Shown: piece after piece, positions 9,561-21,148 of the stretch
How positions within the stretch are numbered: position 1 is the first letter of the stretch
Layout: each line of letters starts with the position of its first letter
Source of the DNA: Paraburkholderia silvatlantica
GTDB taxonomy: Bacteria; Pseudomonadota; Gammaproteobacteria; Burkholderiales; Burkholderiaceae
Direction: 5' to 3'
Assembly (NCBI RefSeq): GCF_003096715.1
Contig: NZ_QEOL01000005.1
Span: 248,001 to 312,000, forward strand
DNA length: 64,000 nucleotides
Notes under the pieces: generated by a model
Told to the model about the DNA's origin: nothing
Databases searched by the model: none
The model's input: the letters and a program-made list of their open reading frames with translations, nothing else
Translations under genes and position numbers: made by a program

Positions 9561-9600
9561 TTGAGCGTCACTCAGAAATACCTATTGACGTTAACGTAAA
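9561..9600 (+). promoter_or_regulatory. Candidate liu promoter and palindromic operator
   Basis: The divergent spacer holds TTGAGC (9561-9566) as a possible -35 element, followed after 16-17 bases by a TATTGA-like -10. Overlapping the downstream end is the perfect 10-bp palindrome ACGTTAACGT (9588-9597), extended to TTGACGTTAACGTAA. An acyl-CoA-responsive repressor bound here would block liuA transcription. Promoter elements were assigned by eye. Confidence 0.5.
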
Positions 9601-9664
9601 TCTGGCGTGAAATGTGCGTCCATGGGCGAAGCTACGCCCGGTTCGAGATTCCCTGGAGACACAC

Positions 9665-10846
9665 ATGAGCAACGTACCCGGTTTGCAATTCCCGCTTGGC
9701 GAAGAAGTCGAAATGCTGCGCGACAGCATCGCCGGCTTCGCGGCGAAGGAAATCGCGCCGCGCGCGGGCGAAATCGACCGCACCGACCAGTTCCCGATGG
9801 ACCTCTGGCGCAAGTTCGGCGACCTGGGCGTGCTCGGCATGACGGTCTCGGAGGAATACGGCGGCGCGAACATGGGCTACACGGCGCACATGGTCGCGAT
9901 GGAGGAAATCTCGCGCGCGTCCGCATCGGTGGGCCTTTCGTACGGCGCGCATTCGAACCTGTGCGTGAACCAGATCCACCGCAACGGCAGCGAGGCGCAA
10001 AAGCGCAAATATCTGCCGAAGCTCGTTTCCGGCGAGCACGTCGGCGCGCTCGCCATGAGCGAGCCCAACGCCGGCTCGGACGTCGTGAGCATGAAGCTGC
10101 GCGCCGAAAAGAAGGGCGACCGCTACGTGCTCAACGGCACGAAGATGTGGATCACCAACGGCCCGGATTGCGACACGCTGGTCGTCTACGCGAAGACCGA
10201 GCCTGAAGCGGGTTCGCGCGGCATTACGGCGTTCATCGTCGAGAAGGGCATGAAAGGCTTTTCGGTGGCGCAGAAGCTCGACAAGCTCGGCATGCGCGGT
10301 TCGCACACGGGCGAACTGGTGTTCCAGGACGTGGAAGTGCCTGAAGAGAACATCCTCGGCCAACTCAACGGCGGCGTGAAAGTGCTGATGAGCGGCCTCG
10401 ACTACGAGCGCGCCGTGCTCGCGGGCGGCCCCACCGGCATCATGGCTGCGGTCATGGACGCGGTCGTGCCGTATATCCACGACCGCAAGCAGTTCGGTCA
10501 GGCGATCGGCGAATTCCAGCTCATCCAGGGCAAGGTCGCGGACCTCTATACGACCTGCCAGGCGTGCCGCGCCTATCTCTACGCGGTGGGCCGCCAGCTC
10601 GATACGCTCGGCAAGGACCACGTGCGCCAGGTGCGCAAGGACTGCGCGGGCGTGATTCTCTACACTGCGGAAAAGGCCACGTGGATGGCCGGCGAGGCTA
10701 TTCAGATTCTCGGCGGCAATGGCTATATCAACGAGTATCCGGTCGGGCGTCTCTGGCGCGACGCGAAGCTCTACGAAATCGGCGCGGGCACGAGCGAGAT
10801 TCGCCGCATGTTGATCGGCCGCGAGCTGTTCGCGGAAACGATGTAA
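9665..10846 (+). CDS. liuA: Isovaleryl-CoA dehydrogenase
   Basis: A 393-residue FAD enzyme that oxidises isovaleryl-CoA to 3-methylcrotonyl-CoA in leucine catabolism and passes electrons to electron-transferring flavoprotein. Acyl-CoA dehydrogenase motifs are present: [22 protein letters not shown] and the C-terminal [19 protein letters not shown]. The sequence [12 protein letters not shown] carries Glu248 at the position where isovaleryl-CoA dehydrogenases have their catalytic base, unlike most of the family. That, together with the mcc genes downstream, makes the assignment secure. The ATG at 9665 has GGAG upstream; the longer open frame before it is spurious. Confidence 0.93.
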   Translation: MSNVPGLQFPLGEEVEMLRDSIAGFAAKEIAPRAGEIDRTDQFPMDLWRKFGDLGVLGMTVSEEYGGANMGYTAHMVAMEEISRASASVGLSYGAHSNLCVNQIHRNGSEAQKRKYLPKLVSGEHVGALAMSEPNAGSDVVSMKLRAEKKGDRYVLNGTKMWITNGPDCDTLVVYAKTEPEAGSRGITAFIVEKGMKGFSVAQKLDKLGMRGSHTGELVFQDVEVPEENILGQLNGGVKVLMSGLDYERAVLAGGPTGIMAAVMDAVVPYIHDRKQFGQAIGEFQLIQGKVADLYTTCQACRAYLYAVGRQLDTLGKDHVRQVRKDCAGVILYTAEKATWMAGEAIQILGGNGYINEYPVGRLWRDAKLYEIGAGTSEIRRMLIGRELFAETM

Positions 10847-10871
10847 TCCTGAGCCATTCACGGAGGATGGG

Positions 10872-12479
10872 ATGCCGGTCATCGAATCGAAGCTCAATCC
10901 GCGTTCGGAAGACTTCAAGGCCAATAGCGCGGCACTCGAAGCGCTCGTCGCGGACCTGCGCGAGAAGATCCAGAAGCTAACGCTTGGCGGCGGCGAGGCC
11001 GCGCGCGACAAGCACCTCTCGCGCGGCAAGCTGCTGCCGCGCGATCGCATCGCGCAGCTGCTCGATCCGGGCACGCCGTTTCTGGAGCTTTCGCAGCTCG
11101 CGGCCTACGGCATGTACAACGACGACGCGCCGGGCGCCGGCATCATCACGGGCATTGGCCGCATTGCGGGCCAGGAGTGCGTGATCGTCTGCAATGACGC
11201 CACGGTGAAGGGCGGCACGTACTATCCGGTCACGGTGAAGAAGCACGTGCGCGCGCAGGAAATCGCCGGGGAAAACAACCTGCCGTGCGTCTATCTCGTC
11301 GATTCGGGCGGCGCGAACCTGCCGAATCAGGACGAAGTGTTTCCGGACCGCGATCACTTCGGCCGCATCTTTTACAACCAGGCGAATCTCTCTGCGCAGG
11401 GCATTCCGCAGATCGCGGTGGTGATGGGCTCGTGCACGGCGGGCGGCGCGTACGTTCCGGCCATGAGCGACGAGTCGATCATCGTGAAGAACCAGGGCAC
11501 GATTTTCCTGGGCGGCCCGCCGCTCGTGAAAGCGGCGACGGGCGAGGAAGTGAGCGCCGAGGACCTGGGCGGCGGCGACGTCCACACGCGCTTGTCCGGC
11601 GTGGTCGACCATCTCGCGCAGAACGATGCGCACGCGCTGGCCATTGCGCGTTCGATCGTCGGCAATCTGAACCGCACGAAAACGCCGCCCGTGGCGCTGT
11701 GCGAGCCGCTGCCGCCGCGTTTCGACGCGAAAAGCCTTTACGGCGTGATTCCCGTGGATACGCGCAAGCCTTTCGATGTGCGCGAGGTGATCGCCCGCAT
11801 CGTGGACGATTCGGCGTTCGACGAATTCAAGGCGCGCTACGGCACCACGCTCGTGACCGGCTTCGCGCACATCTGGGGCCACCCGGTCGGCATCGTCGCG
11901 AACAACGGCATTCTGTTTTCCGAGTCGGCGCTCAAGGGCACGCATTTCATCGAGCTGTGCTGCCAGCGCAAGATTCCGCTGGTGTTCCTGCAGAACATCA
12001 CCGGCTTCATGGTGGGCCGCAAGTACGAGAACGAGGGCATCGCGCGCAATGGCGCGAAGATGGTGACGGCAGTGGCCACGGCAAAGGTGCCCAAATTCAC
12101 GGTCATCATTGGCGGCTCGTTCGGCGCGGGCAACTACGGCATGTGCGGCCGAGCCTATTCGCCGCGCTTCCTGTGGATGTGGCCGAACGCGCGCATTTCG
12201 GTGATGGGCGGCGAGCAGGCCGCATCCGTGCTCGCCACGGTGCGCCGCGACGGCATCGAAGCGAAGGGCGGCACGTGGAGCGCCGAAGAAGAAAATGCGT
12301 TCAAGCAGCCGATTCGCGATCAATACGAGCTGCAGGGCCATCCGTATTACGCGAGCGCACGCCTGTGGGACGACGGCGTGATCGACCCGGCGCAAACGCG
12401 CGACGTGCTCGGCCTGGGCCTTTCCGCCGCGATGAACGCGCCGATCGAAGAGACGCGCTTCGGCGTGTTCCGCATGTGA
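10872..12479 (+). CDS. liuB: 3-Methylcrotonyl-CoA carboxylase, beta (carboxyltransferase) subunit
   Basis: A 535-residue carboxyltransferase subunit that transfers CO2 from carboxybiotin to 3-methylcrotonyl-CoA, making 3-methylglutaconyl-CoA. It has the paired crotonase-fold halves of the family: the N-half with [12 protein letters not shown] and [16 protein letters not shown], the C-half with [20 protein letters not shown] and the [17 protein letters not shown] glycine motif that binds CoA. The length is typical. It lies 25 bases after liuA and 18 bases before liuC, and it partners with the biotinylated alpha subunit encoded at 13320. Confidence 0.95.
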   Translation: MPVIESKLNPRSEDFKANSAALEALVADLREKIQKLTLGGGEAARDKHLSRGKLLPRDRIAQLLDPGTPFLELSQLAAYGMYNDDAPGAGIITGIGRIAGQECVIVCNDATVKGGTYYPVTVKKHVRAQEIAGENNLPCVYLVDSGGANLPNQDEVFPDRDHFGRIFYNQANLSAQGIPQIAVVMGSCTAGGAYVPAMSDESIIVKNQGTIFLGGPPLVKAATGEEVSAEDLGGGDVHTRLSGVVDHLAQNDAHALAIARSIVGNLNRTKTPPVALCEPLPPRFDAKSLYGVIPVDTRKPFDVREVIARIVDDSAFDEFKARYGTTLVTGFAHIWGHPVGIVANNGILFSESALKGTHFIELCCQRKIPLVFLQNITGFMVGRKYENEGIARNGAKMVTAVATAKVPKFTVIIGGSFGAGNYGMCGRAYSPRFLWMWPNARISVMGGEQAASVLATVRRDGIEAKGGTWSAEEENAFKQPIRDQYELQGHPYYASARLWDDGVIDPAQTRDVLGLGLSAAMNAPIEETRFGVFRM

Positions 12480-12497
12480 TGCATTGAGGACCGGACA

Positions 12498-13286
12498 ATG
12501 CAATACGAAACGCTCACCGTAGAAGTCGCCGGACACGTGGCCACTGTTACGCTCAATCGTCCTGAAGTGCGTAATGCATTCAACGAAGCGATGATCGCGG
12601 ATGTCACGGCCGCGTTCGCCGCACTGGGCGCGCGCGACGACGTGCGCGCGATCGTGCTCGCCGGCAACGGCAAGGCCTTTTGCGCAGGCGCGGACCTGAA
12701 CTGGATGCGCAAGATGGCCGGGTACTCCGACGAAGAGAATCGCGCGGACGCTATGCGTCTCGCGCAGATGCTCGCGGCTGTCTACCGCTGCCCGAAGCCG
12801 GTTGTCGCACGCGTGCATGGCGACGCCTACGCTGGCGGCATGGGTCTCGTGTGTGCCGCGGACATCGTGGTGGCCGCGGAAACCGCGCACTTCTGCCTTT
12901 CCGAAGCGCGCCTCGGTCTCATGCCCGCCACGATCGCACCTTACGTGATTCGCGCGCTGGGCGAGCAGGCTTCGCGCCGCTACTTCGTCACGGCCGAAGC
13001 GTTCGACTGCGCCACCGCGCAGCGGCTCGGCCTCGTGAGCGAAGCCGTGAACGCCGAAGCCCTCGACGCCACCGTGCAACGCATCACCGAAACGCTCTGC
13101 GCGAACAGCCCGAATGCCGTGCGCGAGTGCAAGCAGCTCGTGCAGGACATCGCGGGCCAGACGATCGACAACGCCTTGATCGAAGACACCGCCGTTCGCA
13201 TCGCGCGCATTCGCGCGAGCGAGGAGGGGCGCGACGGCGTGTCGTCGTTCCTCGAGAAGCGCACGCCGCGCTGGCGCGATCAATAA
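12498..13286 (+). CDS. liuC: Methylglutaconyl-CoA hydratase
   Basis: A 262-residue crotonase-family enzyme expected to hydrate 3-methylglutaconyl-CoA to HMG-CoA. The oxyanion-hole motifs are visible as GKAFCAGADLNWMRKM and GDAYAGGMGLVCAADIVVA. The helix region LSEARLGLMPATIAPYVIRALG is characteristic of the LiuC/enoyl-CoA hydratase group. Its place between the two methylcrotonyl-CoA carboxylase genes supports the specific substrate, since crotonase sequence alone would not. The frame ends 33 bases before liuD. Confidence 0.9.
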   Translation: MQYETLTVEVAGHVATVTLNRPEVRNAFNEAMIADVTAAFAALGARDDVRAIVLAGNGKAFCAGADLNWMRKMAGYSDEENRADAMRLAQMLAAVYRCPKPVVARVHGDAYAGGMGLVCAADIVVAAETAHFCLSEARLGLMPATIAPYVIRALGEQASRRYFVTAEAFDCATAQRLGLVSEAVNAEALDATVQRITETLCANSPNAVRECKQLVQDIAGQTIDNALIEDTAVRIARIRASEEGRDGVSSFLEKRTPRWRDQ

Positions 13287-13319
13287 GGCAAGAAGCAGGA
13301 AACGAAGCGAGGACAGCAC

Positions 13320-15329
<2,010 letters not shown>

Positions 15330-15353
15330 ATCGCGCCTGCGGTTGGGAGACGC

Positions 15354-16199
15354 TCAGCGTTCCTTCGCATGCGCCGCGAGCAGTTCCCGATGCCGCGCTT
15401 CGGTGGCGTCGTCGGCGGGGAACATGCATTCGAGGCGCAATTCCTGTGCGGCAATGTTTTGCGGTGTTCCCACGCTCGTCACCATCGAGAAATAGCGAAG
15501 CACCGTGCCGTCGTCGATGAAACTCAGTGGAATGACCGGCATGGTGGGCGTCCCGGCCGAACCGTGGTGCGTTTTCCAGTCGCCTGGCACGCCGGGGTAC
15601 GCGAGCAATTCGTCGAGCAGCGTGCGTGTTTCGTCGTCGATTACGCGGCCGACCGCTTCGCGGTATACGCGCTGCAGAAGGCTTCGCGAAACGTTCTCCC
15701 AGTCCGCGAGGAACGGGCGCATGCCCTGAGGATCGAACATCAGACGCAGCAGGTTGCGCGGGCCAGTGCGCGCGGCCATGTCGACGAAGCGGCCGAAGAA
15801 GCGCGGCGCGGCGTCGTTGGTCATCAGCACGTTCCAGTGCCGGTCCATGACGATGGCCGGAAACGGATCGTGCTGGCGAACGACCCGTTCGAGCGCCCGC
15901 ACGACATGCTGCATTTCCTGCGCGTTCCAGGGCGCTTCCGAATAGACGGGCGCGTAGCCGGCGGCGAGCAGCAGGGCGTTGCGCTCGCGCAGGGGCACGT
16001 CCAGCGTCTGTGCAAGGGTCAGCAGCGTGTCGCGGCCCGGCACGCTGCGTCCGCTTTCAATGAAGCTGATTTGCCGCTGGGAAATCCCGGCGTCCAGCGA
16101 CAAATCGAGCTGACTCACGCCGCGCGCATCCCGCCAATAGCGCAGCAGGGTGCCAAGTTCGCTTTGCGGCGCGTGTGGGTCGGGGCGCATAGGGCTCAT
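15354..16199 (-). CDS. XRE-family regulator with MmyB-like ligand-binding domain
   Basis: A 281-residue transcription factor. Residues about 15-75 form a Cro/CI-type helix-turn-helix (LGTLLRYWRDARGVSQLDLSLDAGISQRQISFIESGR). The remaining 200 residues match the MmyB-like PAS-related domain, with VMDRHWNVLMTNDAAPRFF and an LLDELLAYPGVP region; this architecture often controls neighbouring oxidoreductase genes. The ATG at 16199 has GGAAGAA upstream; a longer frame adds 96 unconserved codons and was not used. It converges with liuD and diverges from the GalU-like gene. Its ligand and targets are unknown. Confidence 0.85.
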   Translation of the reverse strand: MSPMRPDPHAPQSELGTLLRYWRDARGVSQLDLSLDAGISQRQISFIESGRSVPGRDTLLTLAQTLDVPLRERNALLLAAGYAPVYSEAPWNAQEMQHVVRALERVVRQHDPFPAIVMDRHWNVLMTNDAAPRFFGRFVDMAARTGPRNLLRLMFDPQGMRPFLADWENVSRSLLQRVYREAVGRVIDDETRTLLDELLAYPGVPGDWKTHHGSAGTPTMPVIPLSFIDDGTVLRYFSMVTSVGTPQNIAAQELRLECMFPADDATEARHRELLAAHAKER

Positions 16200-16524
16200 C
16201 GGTTCTTCCAGGTCGGTGCGGACTCGATCGTATCTCGAGGATAGGCGCCCATGCGCGGCTCGCCAATTACATGCCAGGTAATCGCTCCGAGCCGCGGGCA
16301 ATGGCATGCCTTGCGTCTGCCGCATGTGGCCCGCGTTCACTCGCGCGCACTTTGCGCAAAAACAGTGCGATGATTGAGCGTGGCTTTTTGGCGGACCTTT
16401 CCGGCCGAATACCCGGGAACGTGTCGCCGAATAATTCACCCCATGAAAAGATCCGGGGTCGGATGCAAATCCCGCACCCTTCGCCATGGCCGTACTGCCT
16501 CTTTACCAGACAGGTGAGGTCATC
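16200..16524. other. Divergent intergenic region, XRE regulator / GalU-like gene
   Basis: This 325-base spacer separates two divergent genes and so must contain both promoters. I see no convincing -35/-10 pair, hairpin terminator or long inverted repeat in it. AGGTGAGGT at 16512-16520 is the ribosome-binding site of the GalU-like gene. Confidence 0.4.
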
Positions 16525-17469
16525 ATGCTTGGTGTTCGTAAAGCTGTGTTCCCGGTGGCGGGAATCGATACGAGCTTTCTGCCGGCAACGAAGGCGAGCC
16601 CAAAGGAAATGCTGCCGGTCATCGACAAACCGCTCATTCAATATGCCGTTGAAGAAGCCATTGGCGCAGGGATTACCGAACTGATCTTCGTGACGGGCCG
16701 CGGAAAGCGCGTCATCGAAGATCATTTCGACAAGTCCTACGAGGTCGAACACGTGCTGAGGGCGCGCGGCAGGCAGAATCTCGTCGAGCTCGTGCAGAAC
16801 ATCAAGCCGGCCAATGTCGAGTGCGTCTATGTCCGGCAGGCCGAACCGCTCGGGCTCGGGCATGCCGTGCTTTGCGCGGAAAAGCTGATTGGCGACGAAC
16901 CGTTTGCGGTCGTGCTCGCGGACGATCTGCTCGACGGCAAGCCTCCGGTTCTGGCACAAATGGTCCATATATTCAGCCATTACGATTCCTCGGTTCTCGC
17001 CGTGGAAGAATTCGAATCGTGCGAGTCGACGACTCATGGCGTGATCGACGGCCGGCATTGGGACGAGCGCGTGATCAGTGTGAGCCGCATCATTGAAAAG
17101 CCTACGCCCGAACTGGCGCCGTCCAGCTTCGGCGTGGCCGGCCGCTACGTGCTCATGCCGAGCATCTTCGAGCATTTGCGTGCGCTGAAACCCGGTGCGA
17201 ACGGCGAGATCGAGCTCACGCCCGCCATACATTCCATGCGCGAAGAGGAGCAGGTGCTGGCCTACGAATTCGTTGGCAAGCGCTACGACTGCGGCACCAA
17301 GCTCGGCTATGTTCAGGCGACGGTCGACTTCGCCCTGCGGCATGCGGAATTGCAGAAGACCTTCGATGCGTGGCTGCGCGAGCGCATCGGCGCGACTCGA
17401 CTGGACGCGTGGGCAACGGGTCCGATGCTGAGTCAACCGGCTCCGGGCGCGGCGGGGCTCGCACATTGA
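16525..17469 (+). CDS. GalU-like UTP-glucose-1-phosphate uridylyltransferase with altered nucleotide-binding signature
   Basis: A 314-residue protein that aligns along its length with bacterial GalU: FPVAG, FLPATKASPKEMLPVIDKPL, GLGHAVLCAEKL, VVLADDLLD and CGTKLGYVQA are all present. GalU makes UDP-glucose for envelope polysaccharides. Here, however, the GLGTR core of the nucleotidyltransferase signature reads GIDTS: the conserved glycine is Asp15 and the conserved arginine is Ser17. Near the C-terminus the usual LTDAI is LTPAI. The frame is intact with a good ribosome-binding site, so it is not an obvious pseudogene. It may be a divergent paralogue with changed or lost activity; a normal GalU is presumably encoded elsewhere. 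Confidence 0.8.
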   Translation: MLGVRKAVFPVAGIDTSFLPATKASPKEMLPVIDKPLIQYAVEEAIGAGITELIFVTGRGKRVIEDHFDKSYEVEHVLRARGRQNLVELVQNIKPANVECVYVRQAEPLGLGHAVLCAEKLIGDEPFAVVLADDLLDGKPPVLAQMVHIFSHYDSSVLAVEEFESCESTTHGVIDGRHWDERVISVSRIIEKPTPELAPSSFGVAGRYVLMPSIFEHLRALKPGANGEIELTPAIHSMREEEQVLAYEFVGKRYDCGTKLGYVQATVDFALRHAELQKTFDAWLRERIGATRLDAWATGPMLSQPAPGAAGLAH

Positions 17470-17518
17470 AGGAATCTGGCGCGCGGCGGCGCGATTGCGC
17501 GTCGCCCGCGACTGCGCG

Positions 17519-18313
17519 TTACTGCGAAGCGCTCTGCGTTTGCGCGAGGCTGCACGAATGGTCGAGCAGGCCTTCCGCAGTGCCGGTTCCGCCGTCGACA
17601 TCGAGCCCGCTGTTCACGACGAGCCAGCCATCGCGCCCGGCATCGGGGCCTGCGCCCGTCACGAGTATCGTCTGCACGGCCATGGTCTGTTTCGGGCCGA
17701 GGTCGCGCTCGACCACGCGAAACGGATTATGGCTGTCCGAGAGGCTCGTCACGCGCGTGACGCGGTAACGCGAGCCGTCGAGCGTGGTCCAGCGCCACGT
17801 GCCCGGCGCGATGTCGTCATACGGCGCGAGCGCTTTCGTGATGTCGGTGCGCATGCAATCGACGTGGATATGCAGTTGATTCTGCGTGCGGCGCTCGGAG
17901 GAATTGATCTCGAGGCCAAGCTGATTGCCGGCGAGCGGCGTGCCGAGCTTTGCCTCCACGAAGCGTCCCGCGCCCCATGCGCCTACCCAGTATTCGGGCG
18001 CGCCGCCATAGAGAATTTCGGGGCTCTCGATGCCGGCCACGCGGTCGGTGGGAATCACGAGGTACTGCGCGCGCCCTGCGATGTCCTTGAGCACGGCATA
18101 GCGCTTCTGGAAGTCGACGGTGGTGCAGGGGCCGGGCTGGCCCTTGTCGCGCATGTTCGGCACGCACTGGCCGCCGACGACTTTCCAGAGACCGTTGGAG
18201 TCGACCGCGGAGAGGCGCACACAGGCGCCGGTGGCGGCGAGCGCAACGACTGCCGCCGTGGCTGCGGCAAGCCGGGACATCTGCATGAAAGGGGCAAGGC
18301 GCAAGGGTCGCAT
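17519..18313 (-). CDS. cdh: CDP-diacylglycerol diphosphatase
   Basis: A protein of about 264 residues that matches the Cdh family, which hydrolyses CDP-diacylglycerol to phosphatidate and CMP. Visible signatures are LWKVVGGQCVPN, GRAQYLVIPTDRVAGIESPE and the histidine-triad-like NQLHIHVDC, whose histidines are the catalytic site in this HIT-related family. A hydrophobic N-terminus (MSRLAAATAAVVALAATGAC) implies export or membrane anchoring, as in E. coli. The start is uncertain: GTG at 18319 and ATGs at 18313, 18286 and 18280 are in frame and none has a strong ribosome-binding site. Confidence 0.85.
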   Translation of the reverse strand: MRPLRLAPFMQMSRLAAATAAVVALAATGACVRLSAVDSNGLWKVVGGQCVPNMRDKGQPGPCTTVDFQKRYAVLKDIAGRAQYLVIPTDRVAGIESPEILYGGAPEYWVGAWGAGRFVEAKLGTPLAGNQLGLEINSSERRTQNQLHIHVDCMRTDITKALAPYDDIAPGTWRWTTLDGSRYRVTRVTSLSDSHNPFRVVERDLGPKQTMAVQTILVTGAGPDAGRDGWLVVNSGLDVDGGTGTAEGLLDHSCSLAQTQSASQ

Positions 18314-18430
18314 CGGCACGAAGTATCTGGGTTCATTCGATCAAACGCGCCGCGGTGCGAAGCCAGCCAGCGTCGCGGTGCAGCGCGCAGTGTAGCGCAA
18401 TGCCCGTGACACATCGGGCGTCCTATGCGC

Positions 18431-19885
18431 TTAAATTTCCGGCGCAGGCAGCGTCCCGAGAATCGCTTCGAACGCAAGACCGATCGCGAGCAGCCTGCGG
18501 TCGCCGCCGGCCGGTCCGTCGAGTTCGAGCCCGACGGGCAAGCGCGCGTCGACAAGACCTGCCGGCAGCGCGAGGCCCGGAATGCCGGCGTTGCTCGCGG
18601 GATCGGTGTTGCGCAGATACGCCTCCATCTCGTCGATCGGCGCCGCGCCGTCGATCGACACACGAGACGAACCATTCAGTTCGTCGATCGGCACGGCGGC
18701 GAGCCGCGTCGTGGGAAAGAGCAGTGCGTCGAGGCCGCTGGCCGCGAAAGTCTGCGCATAGAGCTGCTGCAGGCGCGGCCGCCACACCGTCATCGCGCCG
18801 TGATAGTCGGCGCCGCGCGCGTCGGCGAGCACGGCGTCGTAGGCCGCGCGCACGTCGGGGCTCGCAATGCGCGCGGCGACCTCGGCCACGGTTTGCGCGG
18901 GTGCGCGGTTCGCAACGAGCCATGCGGCGAGATCTTCGATGGGCTCGTGCAGCGCGATGGCGTAGCTCACGCGGTCGTTCAGCGCGAGCAACTCGCTCAT
19001 TTCGACCGGTACGAGCGTGACGCCCGCGGCTTCGAGTTTCGCGAGCGCGGCGCGCGCGACGTCTTCGAGTGCCGCTTCGAGACCTTCCCACAGCGGCGCG
19101 GGCAGGCCGATGCGCAGATTCGTCACGGCGGCCGGCGAGAGCGGGCCGTGCCCGGTGATCACGGCGTCGAGCAGCGCGACATCGGCTACCGTGCGCCCCA
19201 TCGGCCCGACCGTGTCGCGCGTATGGCTGATGGGCACGACGGCCTGCGGGTCGTGATAGCGGCGTTGCGTGCCGCCGTCGCCCACACTCGGGCGCAAGCC
19301 GACAATGCCGCACAGCGCGGCGGGAATGCGCGTGGAGCCGCCGGTGTCGGTGCCGAGTCCGGCGGGCACGATGCGCGCCGCAACGGCGGCCGCCGTGCCG
19401 CCGGACGAGCCGCCTGGAATTCGTTCGGGATCCCAGGGGTTGCGCACGGGCCCCGCATGCGGCGCGAGATTCGTGCTGGTGATGCCGAATGCCAGCTCGT
19501 GCATGTTGGCCTTGCCGAGCAAGATCGCGCCGGCATCGACGAGGCGCTGCACCGAAGGCGCGTGACGCGCGGGCACGAAGCCCTCGAGCGCGGGCGTGGC
19601 CGCGGAGGTTTGCAGGCCGCGCGTATTGATGTTGTCCTTCACGACCACGGGCAGCCCGGCGAGCGGCAGACGCGCACGTTCGTTTGCGCCGAGCGCGTCG
19701 ATGCGCTGCGCGGCCGCGAGCGCGCCTTCCACGTCGAGCACGGTTAGCGCGTTGAGGTTGGAGAGCGCCTGCGCGCGCGCCAGCAGCGTGGCGACATAGT
19801 CGGCGGCCTTCAGTTGCCCGGCCTGGATGGCCTCGACGGCTTGCGTTGCGCTCAGTTCCAGTTGCTGGTCGACAGTCCAGGTCAT
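18431..19885 (-). CDS. Amidase signature family enzyme (indoleacetamide hydrolase-like)
   Basis: A 484-residue amidase. The Ser-cisSer-Lys triad is visible: Lys in LAGLPVVVKDNINTRGL, the serine-rich motif PGGSSGGTAAAVAA, and the nucleophile region LGTDTGGSTRIPAALCG. It hydrolyses a carboxylic amide to acid and ammonia. Overall character and length resemble enzymes annotated as indoleacetamide hydrolases in Burkholderia, but amidase specificity is not predictable from these motifs and the neighbourhood gives no pathway. The ATG at 19885 has GAGGAG upstream. The gene is followed by the cdh gene after 111 bases in the same direction. Confidence 0.85.
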   Translation of the reverse strand: MTWTVDQQLELSATQAVEAIQAGQLKAADYVATLLARAQALSNLNALTVLDVEGALAAAQRIDALGANERARLPLAGLPVVVKDNINTRGLQTSAATPALEGFVPARHAPSVQRLVDAGAILLGKANMHELAFGITSTNLAPHAGPVRNPWDPERIPGGSSGGTAAAVAARIVPAGLGTDTGGSTRIPAALCGIVGLRPSVGDGGTQRRYHDPQAVVPISHTRDTVGPMGRTVADVALLDAVITGHGPLSPAAVTNLRIGLPAPLWEGLEAALEDVARAALAKLEAAGVTLVPVEMSELLALNDRVSYAIALHEPIEDLAAWLVANRAPAQTVAEVAARIASPDVRAAYDAVLADARGADYHGAMTVWRPRLQQLYAQTFAASGLDALLFPTTRLAAVPIDELNGSSRVSIDGAAPIDEMEAYLRNTDPASNAGIPGLALPAGLVDARLPVGLELDGPAGGDRRLLAIGLAFEAILGTLPAPEI

Positions 19886-19948
19886 GCAGCGTTCTCCTCG
19901 TACGGCGATAGAGCCATGCCAGCAACGCGTGCGTTTTACGTTGTGGCG

Positions 19949-20875
19949 CTACTTCTTCAAGAGGCGCAGCGCGAAGCGTGCGAGCGTGGGCACGAGCGTC
20001 GGCCGCAAGAGGCGCGCATCGTAGCCGCTCATGCGCGCGTCGTTTTCTTCGAGGCAGAGTTCGATCAACTCGCGCGGATCGAGCGAGTCGCCGAGCACCT
20101 CGCGGTTCGCGGGCAGGAAGTTCGAATCGCGCGCGTTGCCGTCGGCGTCGATGCCTCGCGCGATCGCGAGCCGCTCCCACACCAGCATGAACCAGATGGC
20201 GGCGACGCGCACGGCGTGCCACGGCCTGCGCCACCAGGGCATGTTCTTGCGGTACCACGCGACCCAGTTGACGAAGAAGAGGATGTGGCGCGCCTCTTCC
20301 TGGATCACCGGTTCGAAGGTTTCGACGAGATCTGGCGGGAAAAAGCCCGAGCGCTGCGCCGAGCGAAACAGGCCGAACGCGAAGAAGCTGTCGATGCACT
20401 CGCTGTAGCCGGTGAACATCCACGCCCATTCCGCCCTTTTGGGCGGCGGGTATGCGGGTTCAGGCGCAAGTTCGATGCCGTAGGCCTGCACGAGATGCGA
20501 AAGCACGACCTTGTGGCGCGCTTCCTCGGCGGCGTCCATCTCGATCGCTTTGCGCAGCAGCGGGTCACTGAGGGTTTGCGCGTAAGTCAGCACGCGGATC
20601 GAGGCGCGGCCTTCGGTCTGCACCGCGATGTCCCAGATCGGCAGCGACGTGAGGCGGCTGAGCACGTCAGGCTCGAGCTTTGGCCAGTCGAGCACGGCGG
20701 GGCGGTACGGATCGTGGGTGTCGAGCAGCATCCGGCAGAACATCTTGCGGTGTTCGTCCGATCCGATCTCGATGGGCCCTGGCGTGCCGTGAGTCCAGTG
20801 CCGCAGCGCGGCGTCCTGTTCGGAGATGAAGGCTGCGCCTTCGTCCGGATGCGTCAGGGTGTCGGACATGAGCAT
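19949..20875 (-). CDS. Ferritin-like diiron protein
   Basis: A 308-residue soluble, mostly helical protein. It has two E-E-A-R-H motifs, one in MDAAEEARHKVVLSHL and one in PVIQEEARHILFFVNW, about 90 residues apart. Paired ExxH motifs of this kind bind a dinuclear iron centre in ferritin-like oxidases and hydroxylases. Tryptophan-rich segments (WAWMFTGYSEC, WYRKNMPWWRRPWHAVRVAAIWFML) might contact the membrane. The substrate is unknown. The start is at 20875 or the ATG two codons later. It lies 63 bases upstream of the amidase gene in the same direction and could share a transcript with it. Confidence 0.75.
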   Translation of the reverse strand: MLMSDTLTHPDEGAAFISEQDAALRHWTHGTPGPIEIGSDEHRKMFCRMLLDTHDPYRPAVLDWPKLEPDVLSRLTSLPIWDIAVQTEGRASIRVLTYAQTLSDPLLRKAIEMDAAEEARHKVVLSHLVQAYGIELAPEPAYPPPKRAEWAWMFTGYSECIDSFFAFGLFRSAQRSGFFPPDLVETFEPVIQEEARHILFFVNWVAWYRKNMPWWRRPWHAVRVAAIWFMLVWERLAIARGIDADGNARDSNFLPANREVLGDSLDPRELIELCLEENDARMSGYDARLLRPTLVPTLARFALRLLKK

Positions 20876-20932
20876 CTAGCGTGAAGGGGGTATGACTCCT
20901 ATTCTGTCACAACGGTAAGGAACCATGCGCCG

Positions 20933-21148
20933 TCACGCGCAGCGGCGCTGCTGGTCGATCCACATGCGCGCCCAGCGGCAGGCGTAGGCGAGCGCGTGCC
21001 TTTCTTCGAAGAAGTAATCGAGTTCGTCGAACGAATGCTGCGCGCCCGGCTGCGTGCCAATGGTGAGATTGGCGGCGAAGAGGCCGTTCGGGAGCTGCCG
21101 CGCGCTGGGGGCGACGACGTAGCCTTTGTAGCGTAATGGTGTGTTCAT
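20933..21148 (-). CDS. Small conserved protein, function unknown
   Basis: A 71-residue soluble protein (YKGYVVAPSARQLPNGLFAANLTI, then FDELDYFFEERHALAYACRWARMWID). The alternating beta-like N-terminal half and helical C-terminus suggest a compact single domain. I recall similar short proteins as common in Burkholderia, but I know no function for them. The ATG at 21148 has AGGAAG upstream. It is 57 bases from the ferritin-like protein gene, in the same direction. Confidence 0.65.
   Translation of the reverse strand: MNTPLRYKGYVVAPSARQLPNGLFAANLTIGTQPGAQHSFDELDYFFEERHALAYACRWARMWIDQQRRCA

Noticed and set aside
18423..20429. A 668-codon minus-strand frame over the amidase and ferritin-like genes
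   Set aside because: Same signs of a shadow frame: compositional bias and no conserved motif, against clear catalytic motifs in the called genes.
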